Shown: positions 22,091-34,888, counted from the stretch's first letter. The stretch: DNA of 64,000 nucleotides from Uranotaenia lowii (GCF_029784155.1 NC_073692.1:329673920-329737919), one strand, 5' to 3'. The notes: generated by a model from the sequence alone, not told the origin. Program-made: numbers and translations.

Positions 22091-23412
22091 ACTATGTTTA
22101 TTCAAAAACTAGCTTCTGTCGAAATCTAGAGTATCTACGTTGGTGTTTTTTTATTAAGTTTGTTACATTATTTGACTTAGAAAAAAAAGTACTGTATTGA
22201 AAGACTCCTTTTACTTTCAAACAAGTTTTATTTATTCATTTTCTGAGATAGTTTATTGTATAATGGGATGTTTTTATTATCTGACAATTTGCTCCGGAGT
22301 TCTTTAGATCTTCTTCAAAATTGAAAATTTGGTTTATTTTTACGACTTAAAAATTCATGTATTTTTTCAGATCTTTAATATTTTTATTATTTGAGTTATA
22401 CTCGGTTAGATTTTTTTGTGAATAAAGAATAACCATATTTCAAAGCTACATAACTCTGTTATTCTTCAACGGAAGTTACAAAATAGCACATCAAAATGCA
22501 TTGAAATGTTATCAGCTTTCCAAATAAAATATTTTAAATATTAGTTAATGATCTTCTAAATAAAAAATGTAAATAAGCTTTAAATGGCGTCTAAAAGTAT
22601 CGTCTGCATCACCGAATATTCAGCAAAAATACCATTGTATAGCTTTATTTATGATGCAACTTACATTTGAAGACACGAAAGTGGGCCACAACTCCTTGAA
22701 GAGTTATGAAAGAAATAATGACAATGAATCTCTTTTTTGCATCGAAAACAAATAATGGTCAAACAACTGCACTCACATATGGAGGTAGCGCGCACTTCTT
22801 ACAACATGGAAACAAAATGACTTATCAAAGCAGGTAAAACACACTATTTTTTCGTCCCAGCCAACATGAAGTCGTAAAAAAAATCGTCGTCAAACTCTTA
22901 TATGGGTGTAACTCAAATCGGATTCGTAAATGTGTACACTTAACATTCGACAATATCGTATATTCATCGTAGAAGACGTTAAAACCAAATGAAATACGAT
23001 TTAGTTAAGATATGTCAGTTGAAAGATGTCAGTTGAAATCTTACAACAATCGTGTAAGATTTCTAAGTTACATTTTATTCGTTCATAAATTCCTTTGGTA
23101 TCGAAATCGCTCTTGATTACAGATATAATCGTAAAGAATCTCACATAAGCTATGATTATCATCACTTTTGTGTATTGCAAACGATCATCACATAAAGGGA
23201 CAAATCAATGTCGTTTAGTGTCACATAATGAGTAGCAGCGTTTGACCGTGCAATCATCATCGCAAAAATGATGAAATCTGATTTGTTTACTTTCGCCATT
23301 TCTGGGAAGTTGTTTTTGACCAGTTTTTCGCGGTGAATCGATTTACACCGGTTTCTAAATCATTTTCGAGGAGTTCTTTTTGTTCGGTAGGTCCTAGCAG
23401 GTGCTAGCAGTA

Positions 23413-24260
23413 AAAGCTGGAGCGAGGTCCAGCAAGTCAGCCCTGAGGATGTCGACTTTGGTTATCCCCGGAGATTCATCGCCCGGAAGAAAATTATTTT
23501 CGCTGTCATGGATGTCGAAATTCAGTTTAAATTCCCCTGGAGTAAATTGGATCAGGTGAGTGGTAATCATATTTGAGAATCTAACATCATATTAAAGTTA
23601 AATCTGTCCTGACAGGTACAACTGGAGTCGCGCATGTTGTTCCGAGCTTGTGGAAGAGAAACTGGACTACAAGGAACTTCAGATTCGCGCTGATGGGTAG
23701 GCCGGTACTCCGAAAATTGGTGGATTGGCTGGAATTTGTGGTGATGGCCATAACGATTTTAAAAATGAATTGTAAGATTGCTGCCAACATCGTCGAGGTG
23801 TGCAGGAGCAAACAAACGAATTCCCCCCTAGGGAGAAACTATCTGGAAACGGCTGAAAGTGATCGCAAAAATACTCTCATCGATACAAATAACATCAGCA
23901 AGTTCGTTGTCACCGGCTCATCTCTAACCGGTCCGGTTCAAGGTTAGTACTGAATAGGTTGGTAGTTCTTGTTTGTTATACATTCAATTAATTCGATTCA
24001 ATTAGGTAAAAATGTTTTGATTAGAATTGTGAATTAGAAATATAAGTCAAACTCGAAATTTAAAAACAATTTTCGGAATCAATTTTGAACAATAGTTTAA
24101 GTCGTATAATTTTGTAAAGTATTTGATTTTTAATTTATTTTTTCAATTTTATTCACAGGACTCTCAAGGATCGTTTGAAGCGTGTACGATTCGGCCCCAG
24201 TTTCATACTTGTATCATTTCGCAGCGATAATTTTTTTTGGAATAACTTCCGGTAATTCGG
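23413..24260 (+). pseudogene. Decayed three-exon passenger gene
   Basis: Exon 1 ends at 23555 (GATCAG|GTGAGT), intron 1 is 60 bp, and exon 2 spans 23616-23942 (acceptor CTGACAG, donor CAAG|GTTAGT). Intron 2 is 216 bp and exon 3 begins at 24159 (TTCACAG|GACTC). Exon 1 reads SPEDVDFGYPRRFIARKKII then FAVMDVEIQFKF. Exon 2 has a 99-codon open frame plus a second frame with LFRACGRETGLQGTS, so indels have broken it. The spacing (charged start, MD-x-E-x-x-F, then LF-x-x-C-x-R-x-x-GL) weakly recalls the start of a FERM domain as in merlin/moesin. That is inference only. Intron-bearing structure means capture at DNA level, not through mRNA. Confidence 0.5.
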
Positions 24261-24799
24261 GTGTCTTTTTCTACCTTCTGAAGGGAGTTGTTCAAACTGG
24301 CAAGCTTTGGTTAAAAAATCGATTAACGAAGGTAGTATGATCAAAACTATAAAATCGTTTTGTTTTTAAATTATGTCTAGACTCTAAGCTCTAGTCACAC
24401 TTCTAGAATCTCCATAGTTTTATTGATGACGGTGAAAAACACACAAAGCTAGCGAAGCTTAATCTTCAAGAGTGTTCCTGGGATTCTACTTCATTGTCGC
24501 AACGAAGAACAGAACAAGTACCTTAAATTCATCCGAACCATTAGAAGGTCTGTTATACTTATTATCACGCCCGGATGAGCGAGATTTTTACTAAAAAGGT
24601 GGTTTTCCAGAAGCTGATTTTTTTTTTATAGTTTTTATGAGGAACAAAAATATCAGTGAGCTGAATTCAATAATAAACACGTTTATAATAATGAAATTCA
24701 TAGTATTTTATTTGCATGCGTATCAATATTGCAGAATCGTATTTGAATCACAATACTGCACATAACATGCTACATACAGCGGTTCGCAAAATCGTTTTA

Positions 24800-25990
24800 C
24801 GCTCCATTCCGTACAAGACTACATTACACCTCGCATAAAGTGTCGCTTAAACTACCATTCGAATATCAAATTACTTCACATCGTACAAGAGTACAACACA
24901 CTTCCTATGAAGTGCGACTTAACCCTTTCCTTCCCACGAGTTTTTTCACGTTTTAAAAATAGAAATATTGATTTACAGCTAGAGTTCTAGAATAAAAGAT
25001 GCATAATTTAAGCCTACTTTAATGATCCATTTGATAAATTTGGGTTTTGAGGTGGATCATATGTGCTCCATTGGGAAGATAACAACACATAGGGTGCAAA
25101 TGAAAAACAGGAAATAATTGCAAAAAAATATGGAGTTTCATCACTTCATTGATCACAAACTAAAACGATCCTATTTGACGAAAAACTTCTTTGGTATACA
25201 CATCCCTCGAAAGTCTATTTATTGAAATATCTGAAATTTTCATTTTTCCCTTGAACAATTGGCCGCCATGACACTTTGCGCAAGGGAAACAAAACATGCC
25301 GTTTTTCGAGAAAATCTCGAACTTTTACAAATATTTTGAGACATGTGGTCATTTAAGCAGATGAAATAACTATCCTGAAGCGATTTTTTTTTGTTGACGA
25401 AATGATTTTTCTTGAGTATTGATAAGAAGCTTCACAAGAAGAAAAGTACGTTTTGTTCCCAGTGTATCACCAGTGATCCACTTTACTTTCTCAAAAATTT
25501 ATATGTTTTAGTTGAAATCTAAGTAAACCATCATTTGATTCTGCTTGCATAAGCAACCTTCTGCACGTCAGTATTTTTATTTGAAGGAAATTATAAAAAC
25601 TTGTCAAGTTATTGAGCAACAAATGACGACTTGATTTAAATTCGAAAAAAATCCGACTTTTTTGCAGCTTTTGATCTGCCAAGCAAAACCTAGCGAACCG
25701 ATTTTCTTCAAATTTTGTGCAATGTTTCTTCACTCATATCTACACATTCGATGAAAAAATGGTGTTGATCCAAAGCGTCCAGTTCAAATGCGAGCTGAGC
25801 AAAGTTGTGGATCACCTGTGCTACCATGGGAAGGAAAGGGTTAAGACGTCAATCGATGTTCAAATCTCTGAACATCGTATAAGACCGTAACACACCTCGC
25901 ATAAAGGGTGACTTAAATCGCCAATTTATCATCAGATCACGTCAAGTCGTAAAAGGGTAAAACAAACATCGTATAAAGTGTGGTTGGGAC
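24800..25990. repeat. Degenerate tandem array, about 75-bp units
   Basis: Units share CGTA(C/T)AAGA..ACAC..C..ATAAAGTGYGACTTA. Copies lie near 24810, 24887, 25877 and 25950, with the MITE 24923-25840 between the second and third. With the insert removed the spacing is about 72-80 bases. Confidence 0.55.
24919..25844. mobile_element. TTAA-flanked MITE (piggyBac-like), 918 bp
   Basis: Element 24923-25840 has 14-bp perfect inverted ends CCCTTTCCTTCCCA and TTAA on both sides (24919-24922, 25841-25844). It sits inside the tandem array of the CCCAGC-ended element, so it is the youngest layer of the nest. No transposase frame is present. Its ends resemble those at 8758 (CCTTCCCA). Confidence 0.85.
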
Positions 25991-26975
25991 TGTCATTCAT
26001 CTCATCATCGTAAATTGGTACGAATCGAATGGTATAATGTAACGTACAACATACCACCAAAGCAACATAACGTACCAAAGTAAATCAATCATCGTAATAA
26101 CATCGTATATCATATTATCGAAGTCGTAAACCAGAAAATCATTAAAACATGTACGTATATCGCCTCCAATTTTGGTTGGTATATGCTTTTTTCTAACATC
26201 GTATACGATGATTATTACCGACATAGATGTACGTATATCTTTTGATATACCTACCAAATTGTTAGCTGGGGTGCATTGTAGATTGTTTGCAGCAAAACTT
26301 ACTTTAAATCATTGTAAAGCACAGTCAATGCCAGTAGTAGATGGTTTCAGTCCCTGTGTTTGGGATCACAAAAAAGTGGTTAAAAATTAAATATAAATAA
26401 GCACTATATGGTTTTTATATCGGGAGCTAAGCACAGAACACCAAAATCCTTACACATCGATAAAAATCGTATGAGAAAGTGGCAGAGATGTTGTAGAAAA
26501 AAACGAAGAGCTCAGTATGGCCAACCCAGGCTGTAAAAAGCATCATTTCCATTATAAGTGATATGACATTGAAAATATGATATTTATACCGCATTCGTTT
26601 TCTACATTCCCTCAGTTTTGAGGTTTACCATACAAGAACGAATATAATTCGTCGTCAGTGTATTGCTACCTCACTCGCTTACACGCGAATCTTCAGTGTT
26701 CCACAGTCCATTTTCAGATCAAATCTGGGGCATTACGGATGCTAAAATGAGCGCAAAAACTACTAAAAATGACATCAAAATGTGCAAAACTGGTTGTGAC
26801 TTGGTGCTAAAATGGGTATAAACGAATACGTTATTAGATTATTGGATATGACATGAAGTCAGTTTGGCTGCAAACACTCTACGAAGCACGAAAAATAGAG
26901 CTTTTTACCCGCTTTGATTTTTTTTTGTTTCCATGTTGTAAGAAGTGCGTGCCACCACAATATGTGAAAGTAATA

Positions 26976-29900
26976 GCGCCCAGGTATGAAGAGATAGACA
27001 TTTGATGTCTTCAGCAACATTGTTCAGTTTTACATGGAGCATATTCTAGTTTTGCCGAGGAGTCCACCAATAGAGTGAGAGAAAAATGCTAACTTTTTTG
27101 TTTTTCAAATTAGGGCTTTGATGTCTTCGACGAAGTTGTTTATCTGATCAAAATACATAAGTTTGTTGAATATGTCAAAGTCCCAGCACATCACCCTCAG
27201 GAGTTACAGTCAAAGTAAAAAAATCTCTTGAAAAAACAGTTTTTTGAACCTGACACGTTGTAGATTGGATAAAATGGTTCACTGTCTTTGAAACAAATTT
27301 GTAACAAGCCACGATCTACATTTGTCTTATACATTATGATGGGGATATCCACAAATGTGTTGAATCCCAAAGATGGTGTTCAATATATAGTGTACTTACC
27401 CTACCTATATTTTTTTTATTGCATTGTTATTGGGAAACCTTTTTATGAGTACTGAGAATTGGCAACTTTTCCGTAGATTTCTATTCGAATGTGAAATGAA
27501 ACGCATCATTTATTCTAACGAAATATCAACTGTCTGTATCGCACACTTAAACGATGTAGCGAATTATGTGGTTATGTTTAAAATAATCAGAGCATGTAGG
27601 CGATTATTTTCAAAAATCAACATAGACGGGCTTTCATTATTTTACTTGTTTGTAACAGTGAATGCTTTTGCATTCGTTTAGAAGTTAGAAACAATTTCTT
27701 TTAATTTTAATCTACCAAACAGTACATGAAAATATATATATTTCAGTTGTTTTGAATTCACCTTGAAAATTCATAAGCAAAAGATGGCTTATCTTCATCC
27801 ATTTAGGAACGCCCCGTAATGAATTCAAACGTTTAGCTGTTGATAATTAAAAAATGTTATCAGTTCAGAAATATCATAATTAGTTTGAAACAAGCAAATA
27901 CTGATTTTAGTAACGCACCAAGCATCACTGTTGAGGCCGCCAGCAAATCAAAATTTGAGATTATGGCTGAGGCCAATTTTTCGCCAATACTAACGTCCAT
28001 ATATATCCTTATAGGGGCATAATGAGAACCCCCACTGGGGCAGTATAAGCACCATTAATCGGGACGCGAAGAATGTTTAAAAAAACAAAAACAAATACTA
28101 CTATACAATCAACTGTGAAATTAACTATTTTTTTAATGATTATTTGAGAATAAGAGATTATTTAAGATATCCAAGATATCCAAGATATCCAGCGGAAGTT
28201 TGTTCTGACTTATTCAGAAAGTATTTAACATTTTTAATTTTCATATTTTTGTATCTCAGCGCTTATGTAATTTCACCTCTAGAATGGGTATGAAATTGGC
28301 TTTCTGGTGAATATAAATTTTATTGCGAAAATCTAACGTTAATATATTCAAAATCTAGTGCAAAGTAGAATTTAAGTGCAAAGAGATCTGAGAAATTGCA
28401 AATTGACAAAAAGTTTTAAAACCAGCTATCTTTAAAAATTCGTCAAAAATCATGACTTTCGTAATTTGACAATCTATAACAACAAAAAGTACGGTATTAA
28501 CACCACGTTTTTTACATTTTTTGTGGTGATGATCATTACATTTAAATAAATATATATATCCGTTTGTGCAACGAGTAGCTTCTAACTTCAGCTTTCTTGG
28601 AAATAAGAAATATTTATTGGTTTACGTCAGGAATGTCAAGGCTAACTCCATGGACTGTAACATTTAAAAATTTCAGGAATCGATGAAGGTTAACTAAGAA
28701 GGTCCTACTTTGAATTTTTAGTAAAAATTGAAAACAAATTTATAATTTTTAACCCGTTTGTTAAAGATTTTAATCAAATTTAATTTTTCTACTAGATTTT
28801 TTTTTAACTATTTAAAAACTATTAGAAAACCCTTGAAAGAGAAAATCTTTGTTTGTTTGGTTCACCCGAAATTTTAGGCTAAAAGAATCCCTGCAAAATT
28901 TCCATAGGAAACAACCCATTTCACCCTTCCGGTTGTTCAGAATTCTTCTGTCGAGGGAGGGGCAATAAAACAAGGCTCGTTAATGAAAAAAACACCGAGC
29001 GAAAACGAACATCTTATTATCGCTACAGCGCGAGTTAAATAAAAAAAAATGAAAAAAAATGCTCCCGGACACCTTTTCCCATTTGCTGTTGGTCGAAAGC
29101 AATAAAAGTTGTGATATCAATCTCGAAATATTTTCCTTTTGGAAAACGTCGTCGTACCTTAAAAGAATAAAAGAAAACGTCGCCGTTGTTGATCGGCCAG
29201 TTTTCTGGGGTAGCGTTAATGAGAAAAATATCACTGAGAGATTCTTTTTTTCGTTGGTTTTGTGCATATTTTGGCAAGAAAAAAGAAGCATTGCTTACAT
29301 TTTTTCACCGTATTTTAATTATCTTGATTAACGTAAAAACGATTTACTGACCTTTTTCACTGACAAACTTTTCCCAAGAGATATAGGAGGAGATCAAGCG
29401 CTTCTCGGTAAAAGAGCTGAATGTTATAAATTTTCCTCTTTATGGTGGAAAGGGTTTTCTTGCAACGGACTTTATCCGCGTAGCTGTAAGACGCTTTTTC
29501 CAGTAGCGAATTCCTGCTGAGATGCTAAGTATTTTTTTTTTCGGATGGCTATGGTTATTTCTTCATTATGTTTATGAGCTTTTTGCTAGTTAGGAGGACC
29601 TTTTTGATGCACTTGGTAGGGCGAAGCAAAAAAAAAACATTCACTAGAGGGTAGGTGATAATGGCATTATTAACATTTAACACTTGGGAGAACAATTTCG
29701 ACCCGGAGCAATCGTTAATGACTGTATAGATACCAGAAACATGAGACCTTCTTGAAAATTAATTGCCGTTGATAAGAGACTCGTTAATGTTAACTGCTTC
29801 AAGTTGACTGTTTGCCTTGTTTTTTTTTGCCTTCAAACAAGTGTAACATTTTAAATACATACTTTCGATTACAAAATTGTTCGTTCAGCACTAACTTCAA

Positions 29901-31134
29901 CTTCAAGATAATGAGTCCTCAAAATAACGTCGAAAAGTTGACAAATCATCAGTTCTTTTAATGTTTTTTCCCATTTGTTCTTTTATCGCATCCAAACATT
30001 CACGTTTGTTTCTGTTGCATTTCTGGTTTATTTAAAACCAAATTAAGAATTGAATGAAAAGTTTCGATTATGCACTAAGAGTGTTTATGAGAAAACTGAA
30101 AAATACCTGGTACTTTCAATAAACGTTTTCTAAAGATATGTTGTTCTTGTAAATTATGGGTTTTAAATTTTGGTAGCTGGTAATTAATGCATCTTACTGA
30201 CCATGCCTTATTTTGGCGCTAGATCCAATCAAAAAATAAGGAACTACAAAAACCATCAACTTGATTCAAATAATTATTTAACCCTCTAGTGCATTGAGCC
30301 CATATATGTCCACGAAGTTTTAATGACATTTTTTAGCATAATTCAAAACTGTTAAATATGTAAAAAAAAAAAAATACATCGAACATTCAATAAGGAACTA
30401 TAACACTAAAAAAATTAAAACAATTATCTAATTTCAGACACTATTTGAGCAATAAAAACAATTGAAAAAGCAATATTGTTCTTATTTGGCATAAATTGTG
30501 TGCAATAAAGTCAATAAAAAAAAAGAGGTCGATTAAAAATTTGTCAACGGAAATCATATTTAATTTCACTTATTTTAGTTTGCGGAATATTCCCCTTGCG
30601 TGCTAATTCTTTTTTTATTAAAGAAAATTTTGAAAAAAAAACAAGTGATTGATTTTTTGTTTGTTATTTCTATTTTTGAAACGACTTATACCTTCAAATT
30701 GGCATTAAGGAACTTGTTTTGTATGTTTACAATTGCTTACTATGGTTTAGATCGTCACTTTTTGAAGAGAACAGGAAATAGATAGGAAAATATGACAATA
30801 AAAATGGTTATAGACGAAGATTGAATAAAGTTGTGATACTTTAATAAGTTAAATATGTGTAACTTAAATTTAAATATTTAACATTTAAAATAATTTAAAT
30901 CTTTTTTACGAAAAAAAATCGGAATTTCTTTAGTTTTTTTTCCAAAAACTTTGTAATGATCCTGTGATCCAATTTCCATAATTTTTTTAGAAAAATCGTT
31001 ACAAACTGGGACTTTTTACATTTTACTTGAGATAAAGTTAACAAATTTCAAAAACCTCATTGCCTTTATTGCACTATTATTTTTATTCGGTAAGATTGAA
31101 ATAAACAAAAATATTATCATTAGCTAGGTTCAAT
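26976..31134. other. Unassigned AT-rich sequence
   Basis: At 27000-27150 two diverged copies of TTTGATGTCTTC-GC/AC-AA suggest a common repeat. GATATCCAA is tandem about three times at 28163-28191. A short phrase AATGAGAACCCCCACTGGGG (28021-28040) recurs in diverged form near 54925. 28900-29560 looks non-repetitive. No gene is supported. Confidence 0.35.
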
Positions 31135-31599
31135 TAGTGAACCTACATATAAGAGAAGCGACATCTGATCCCTTTTAAAATAAAGTATGTGGCAACATCG
31201 CCAAAATCTTGAACAAAAAAATACTCAGCACTGTTTTCTGGCTCAATGTTCAAGCTCTTAAGTGAACGCTCCTTCAATCATACAAAACAACATTGAACTC
31301 GATGCCCAAAGGATTGCGATAAACGGTATGAATGACTTGAATTTTGTTAACAATCAGATAGTTTTCTAACTAGGAACACGATTCACCAAAGCATTGAAAA
31401 AAAAAATGCACCTAATCATAAATTCATATGACCACAATAATGACAACAATCACAATACCTTCCTTGGTTGAGTTTTCAATAAGAAAGGTAAAAGATCTGC
31501 GACAAATGCTCGGATCGATTGGAATCGATTTTACAGTTCTTTTGTATCGATTAGAATTTTGTGTTTCAGACGTCGCTTCTCTTATATGTAGGTTCACTA
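31135..31599. mobile_element. TA-flanked MITE, 461 bp
   Basis: Element 31137-31597 has 31-bp inverted ends with one mismatch, starting GTGAACCTACATATAAGAGA, and TA on both sides. The flanks also share TAGGTTCAAT on each side, so the real duplication could be longer or the site may itself be a repeat. No coding content was recognised. Confidence 0.75.
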
Positions 31600-31807
31600 G
31601 GTTCAATGAGGTACACTTTTACTAAGTTAGCGCAAAGGAACGCACACTATTGCACGACGGAAACAAAAAAAAATAAACATAAACAAGCCCTGCGTCGTGA
31701 CGCGGCGTTGTCAGGGAGCTTCATTTATCCTAGGCAAAATGCGTCGCGAAAATGGTCGGTAGCTAGGTCTTTTGATACAATACGTTCTCCGACTTTCACA
31801 GTAAGTA

Positions 31808-32670
31808 CACACTTAGAAAAATCCACGTAAGATTACATGCAATAGCATGGGTAGAAGGGAATCGGGTATTTACATGTATCAATACTGCTTATTTCATGTA
31901 AATTTCCGTCGTATTGGACTGCTGCTTTGTTTACTGTAGGTTTACATTTCCAACATCATTTTGTTAATCCAATAAGAAACACATCAGGAGTTTTGATAAC
32001 ATCTTTTATTTATATTTCTCACACATCAACTATGTACATTGAATATAAAGGCAAACAGATCACTGAAATTCAAACAATTATTTCATCTCACTTATTCAGT
32101 GAAATTTTTACACACAGTCCGATTCATTCATTAGTTTTCCCCCGACGACGGCAACGACGGCTGCCGTGTTCTTAGCCAAAAAAATGCTGCCATGCAAGTT
32201 CGGCTGCCTTATTTGTTGGCAGACTTAGAGAATCCGAGCTTTCAGCGTTTATCTTCCACCCTTTTTCAGAATTCCATCCTTGGATTTTGCTGCGGAGTAA
32301 AAAAAATATCGAAAAATCACCATTACCAAGTTACTCAAAATGAATTTTATTACAAGAGTGTATTGGTTTATTAACATCTATGTTTTACTTACTTTTGCTA
32401 AGTATTTTTTGGCCATCAATTATGAGTGAATAATCCGCCAGAACAAACAGCAAACGAACAAAGACTTTGTTGACATTTGTGTGTGCTGTCCCTGCTACTA
32501 CATGTAATTATACTTGAAAATGCATTCTCATTTGAACCATGTGGATTTCGCATGCGATTTACATGTAAATCTCCTTGCAAATACAAAGATGCTATACTCT
32601 TTTTCATATTTTCTCGCGCGATGATTGCTTTACATGAAATGTAAGTTTACATTTTTCTAACTGTGTAGGC
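31808..32670. mobile_element. MITE with CATGTAAA subterminal repeats, about 0.86 kb
   Basis: Left end ACACTTAGAAAAATCCACGT against right-end complement ACACAGTTAGAAAAATGTAA, then ATTACATG/TTTCATGTA. Several TTACATGTAAAT words lie inside both ends (about 31870-31905, 32500, 32560-32575, 32630). Target duplication is not clear. Ends are imperfect, so boundaries are approximate. Confidence 0.55.
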
Positions 32671-34490
32671 GAGGAGTGAGCGGGACTCTCAATGAGTTTG
32701 TTTATTTTTTGCTCTACTTTTCGGTGGTTTGTTAGTGAACAACCTTCATCAGTTCCGTATAGTTGCATAGTCTCAATAGCCAAAATGGCTGAATCGGGAA
32801 TTCGATATTCGGTAACACCTCCTGAATATATACACACCTTGGTCGGTAGTGACGTCACTTCTGTCATGGTAACTATGTTTACGAAGAAAAAACTTTACTA
32901 CTTTTGCAACGTCTCTTTCTCATCACCTCTCTTTCCACCACATTGAGCTAGGTTAACATATAAATGAAATCATGGGATTTGCAATTAGAGTCATTTTTTG
33001 CAAATTTTTACCATGTTTCGAAAGTTAATGAATTCCAAAAAGTTAAATCGAAATTTGTCCCATGATAAAATGCTGTTTTTAGAATGCCAACTTCAAGGTA
33101 AACTTTAGACTCGTTGATTATTTTTGACGTTTTTATACTTTTTTTTGATAAAAACTAGCGCAAATATACGGCAAGAGCATTTAGCCGTTTTTGATACCAA
33201 TTACCAAAACTGAAAGAAAAAACACATGAATGTATCAAAACACTGCAATGCCAGAGAACGTTTACTGAAATGATCTTTGGTTTTTTTTTCACCATTTTTT
33301 CGATATTATCTTATATTTAAAAAATATAGATGTGAATTTGTACGTTTACGTATTCATATCTTGACAAATATGATAAAGATAAAATTGGAATTATAAGGAT
33401 GATCATGGAAAAAACATATTTTTCATACGATGGAAAAGACTTCTCACATAATTTTGGCAAAAAAAAAGAATGACAATTGATTGAAACTGCTCAAAATGAC
33501 GACACTTTTCAACAAAACATTCTTCAATTATTTTGGGATTAATATAAAATGAACATATCAGTGTCAAGAATCCTCTGTAAATGAAGAAAATAATGAAAAA
33601 CGGAAGAAAATTCATTTTTAAGTTTATCTCAGAAGATATTCGCTTTCAACTTTGGTTGAAAATCAATCTTTTTTGATAAATTTTGCCCCTGGAGGTAGGC
33701 ACTACTATCAACATTTCTTTGATTAAAAAAAATAGGAGGAAGCCCGACTTTAATGTGTTCAATCGCTATAAAATATTAACGAAGCTAAAAACAACGCACT
33801 GATTCACATTCAGACGGATGTTGTTAAGGTAGGCTTGCCAGATACTTTCAGAAAAAAGCGGGACATTTCACGAAAAAAAAGCGGAACACAGACGAAAAAT
33901 GCGGGACATTTAAGAAACTCTTAAAAAAGCCTAATTGTGTAGGGAAATTCATACGAACGTCATCAGCCAAAGTTGTTCATAGAAAGTACACTAAAGTTTT
34001 TTCAACGCGGATTGATTGTGCTATTTTTTTTTTTTTTTTTGCATGACTTCTATTTACACGGTTTTTTGCCATATGCACCGTTTTTTTTTTCACGGTTCTC
34101 GCGAATAAACACGCTATTTGAGAGAAAAAAAAATTCAAGTCGTGTATGTAAACGGTGTATTTGATTTCGCGTAAAAAACCTTTGTGTAATTTGTATAAAA
34201 ATAAGTTGGTTGGGTAATTTGCTTAAAAAATTTAAAACTCGATAAAATTTCCATCTCTATACACTTTGAACAATTGCGTCAAAAAAGGTGGTTTACAATA
34301 GAGGGAACTTTAATTAAGATTAATGGACATGTAACGCTTTTGCGGGACGGATAGCACCCCTATATTAAGGTCCTCTTAACATAATGTGACCGAAATATAA
34401 CGAAATTAGTCCAAAAACTGATTCGATTCCTCTCATTTTACGGTACCAATCCAGTTTCATGAACATAAGTAGATAATTATTTACATTCTT
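32671..34490. other. Unassigned sequence
   Basis: 32680-32880 has balanced composition, with an ATG in good context at 32784 (CAAAATGGCT) and a perfect CRE-like TGACGTCA at 32850-32857, but no supported exon. GCGGGACATTT occurs twice near 33858 and 33900 after TTGCCAGATAC, a phrase found at the ends of insect repeats. A T19 tract lies at 34022-34040. Confidence 0.3.
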
Positions 34491-34888
34491 TCTGCTTTTT
34501 TTCCTGTTGGGGAGAGAGTCCACTGCGACCATTAAGTTGATCTATTGTGGTATTACCCCGCGTTATTATTTTTACTTTGCTATGCTACTTGACACACCTG
34601 CACTATTGGTTGAAGTTGCAGTTGTTTACCGGTAGCACTACGAGCACACACATAACTAGGTAGGATCTCCAAGTGCAATCTAAGTTCCCTTGAAAAGATC
34701 CATCCACATGCATGTGTTACATCATTGAGGCGTACAATTCCAAGGTATACACGGCTAGCATTTCACTAATGCTAAAACCGCAAACCTTCATCATACTATG
34801 TGTGCCAGGTTATGTCACGACCGGGATTCGATCTCATGAACGTTGGCTTAGAAGACAAGGATGGTATCCTCTAGGCCACGATCTGCTT
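34491..34888 (-). mobile_element. tRNA-derived SINE, minus strand
   Basis: SINE body 34498-34881. The 5' head on the minus strand has an A box (GTGGCCTAGAGGA) and a B box (GATCGAATCCC). The body ends in CTCTCCCCAACAGGAAAAAAA. TCTGCTT flanks it on both sides (34491-34497, 34882-34888) as a likely 7-bp target duplication. It is transcribed by Pol III and depends on a LINE enzyme for movement. The family differs from the SINEs at 15704 and 59331. Confidence 0.75.

Larger units (their letters stand above)
22857..26266. mobile_element. CCCAGC-ended element carrying a passenger gene and a tandem array
   Basis: Ends are CCCAGCCAACA (22857) and the inverse of CCCAGCTAACA (26256-26266), with a likely 2-bp duplication GT. 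The position is proven by the interrupted arm of the outer MITE. Both subterminal zones are full of TCGTA/TACGA and ATACGTA words, as expected for transposase-binding subrepeats. The interior holds three exon-like blocks (23410-24250) and an array of roughly 75-bp units (24800-25990). No transposase is recognised, and the superfamily cannot be told from these ends. Confidence 0.65.
22773..26975. mobile_element. Outer MITE of a three-level nest (about 0.8 kb without insert)
   Basis: The left arm (22773-22856, resuming at 26267) and right arm (about 26860-26975) are inverted repeats of over 100 bp. Shared text includes CGCACTTCTTACAACATGGA, a GGTAAAA box, TATTTTTCGT, and, beyond the break, TTTGCAGC-AAACT. 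The left arm is cut after TTCGT at 22856 and continues at GTGCATTG (26267), which shows that 22857-26266 is a later insertion. No TA or TTAA is seen at the outer ends. The superfamily is unknown. Confidence 0.7.

Noticed and set aside
28980..29331. Overlapping ORFs of 80-103 codons on both strands
   Set aside because: No motifs and mutually overlapping on opposite strands; AT-rich chance frames.
30288..30330. Possible TTAA-type element end (TTTAACCCTCTAGTGCATTG)
   Set aside because: No matching inverted end was found downstream or upstream within the window.
32692..32946. 84-codon ORF with a CRE-like TGACGTCA
   Set aside because: The internal ATG has a fair context, but there is no domain, splice partner or promoter arrangement to support a gene.
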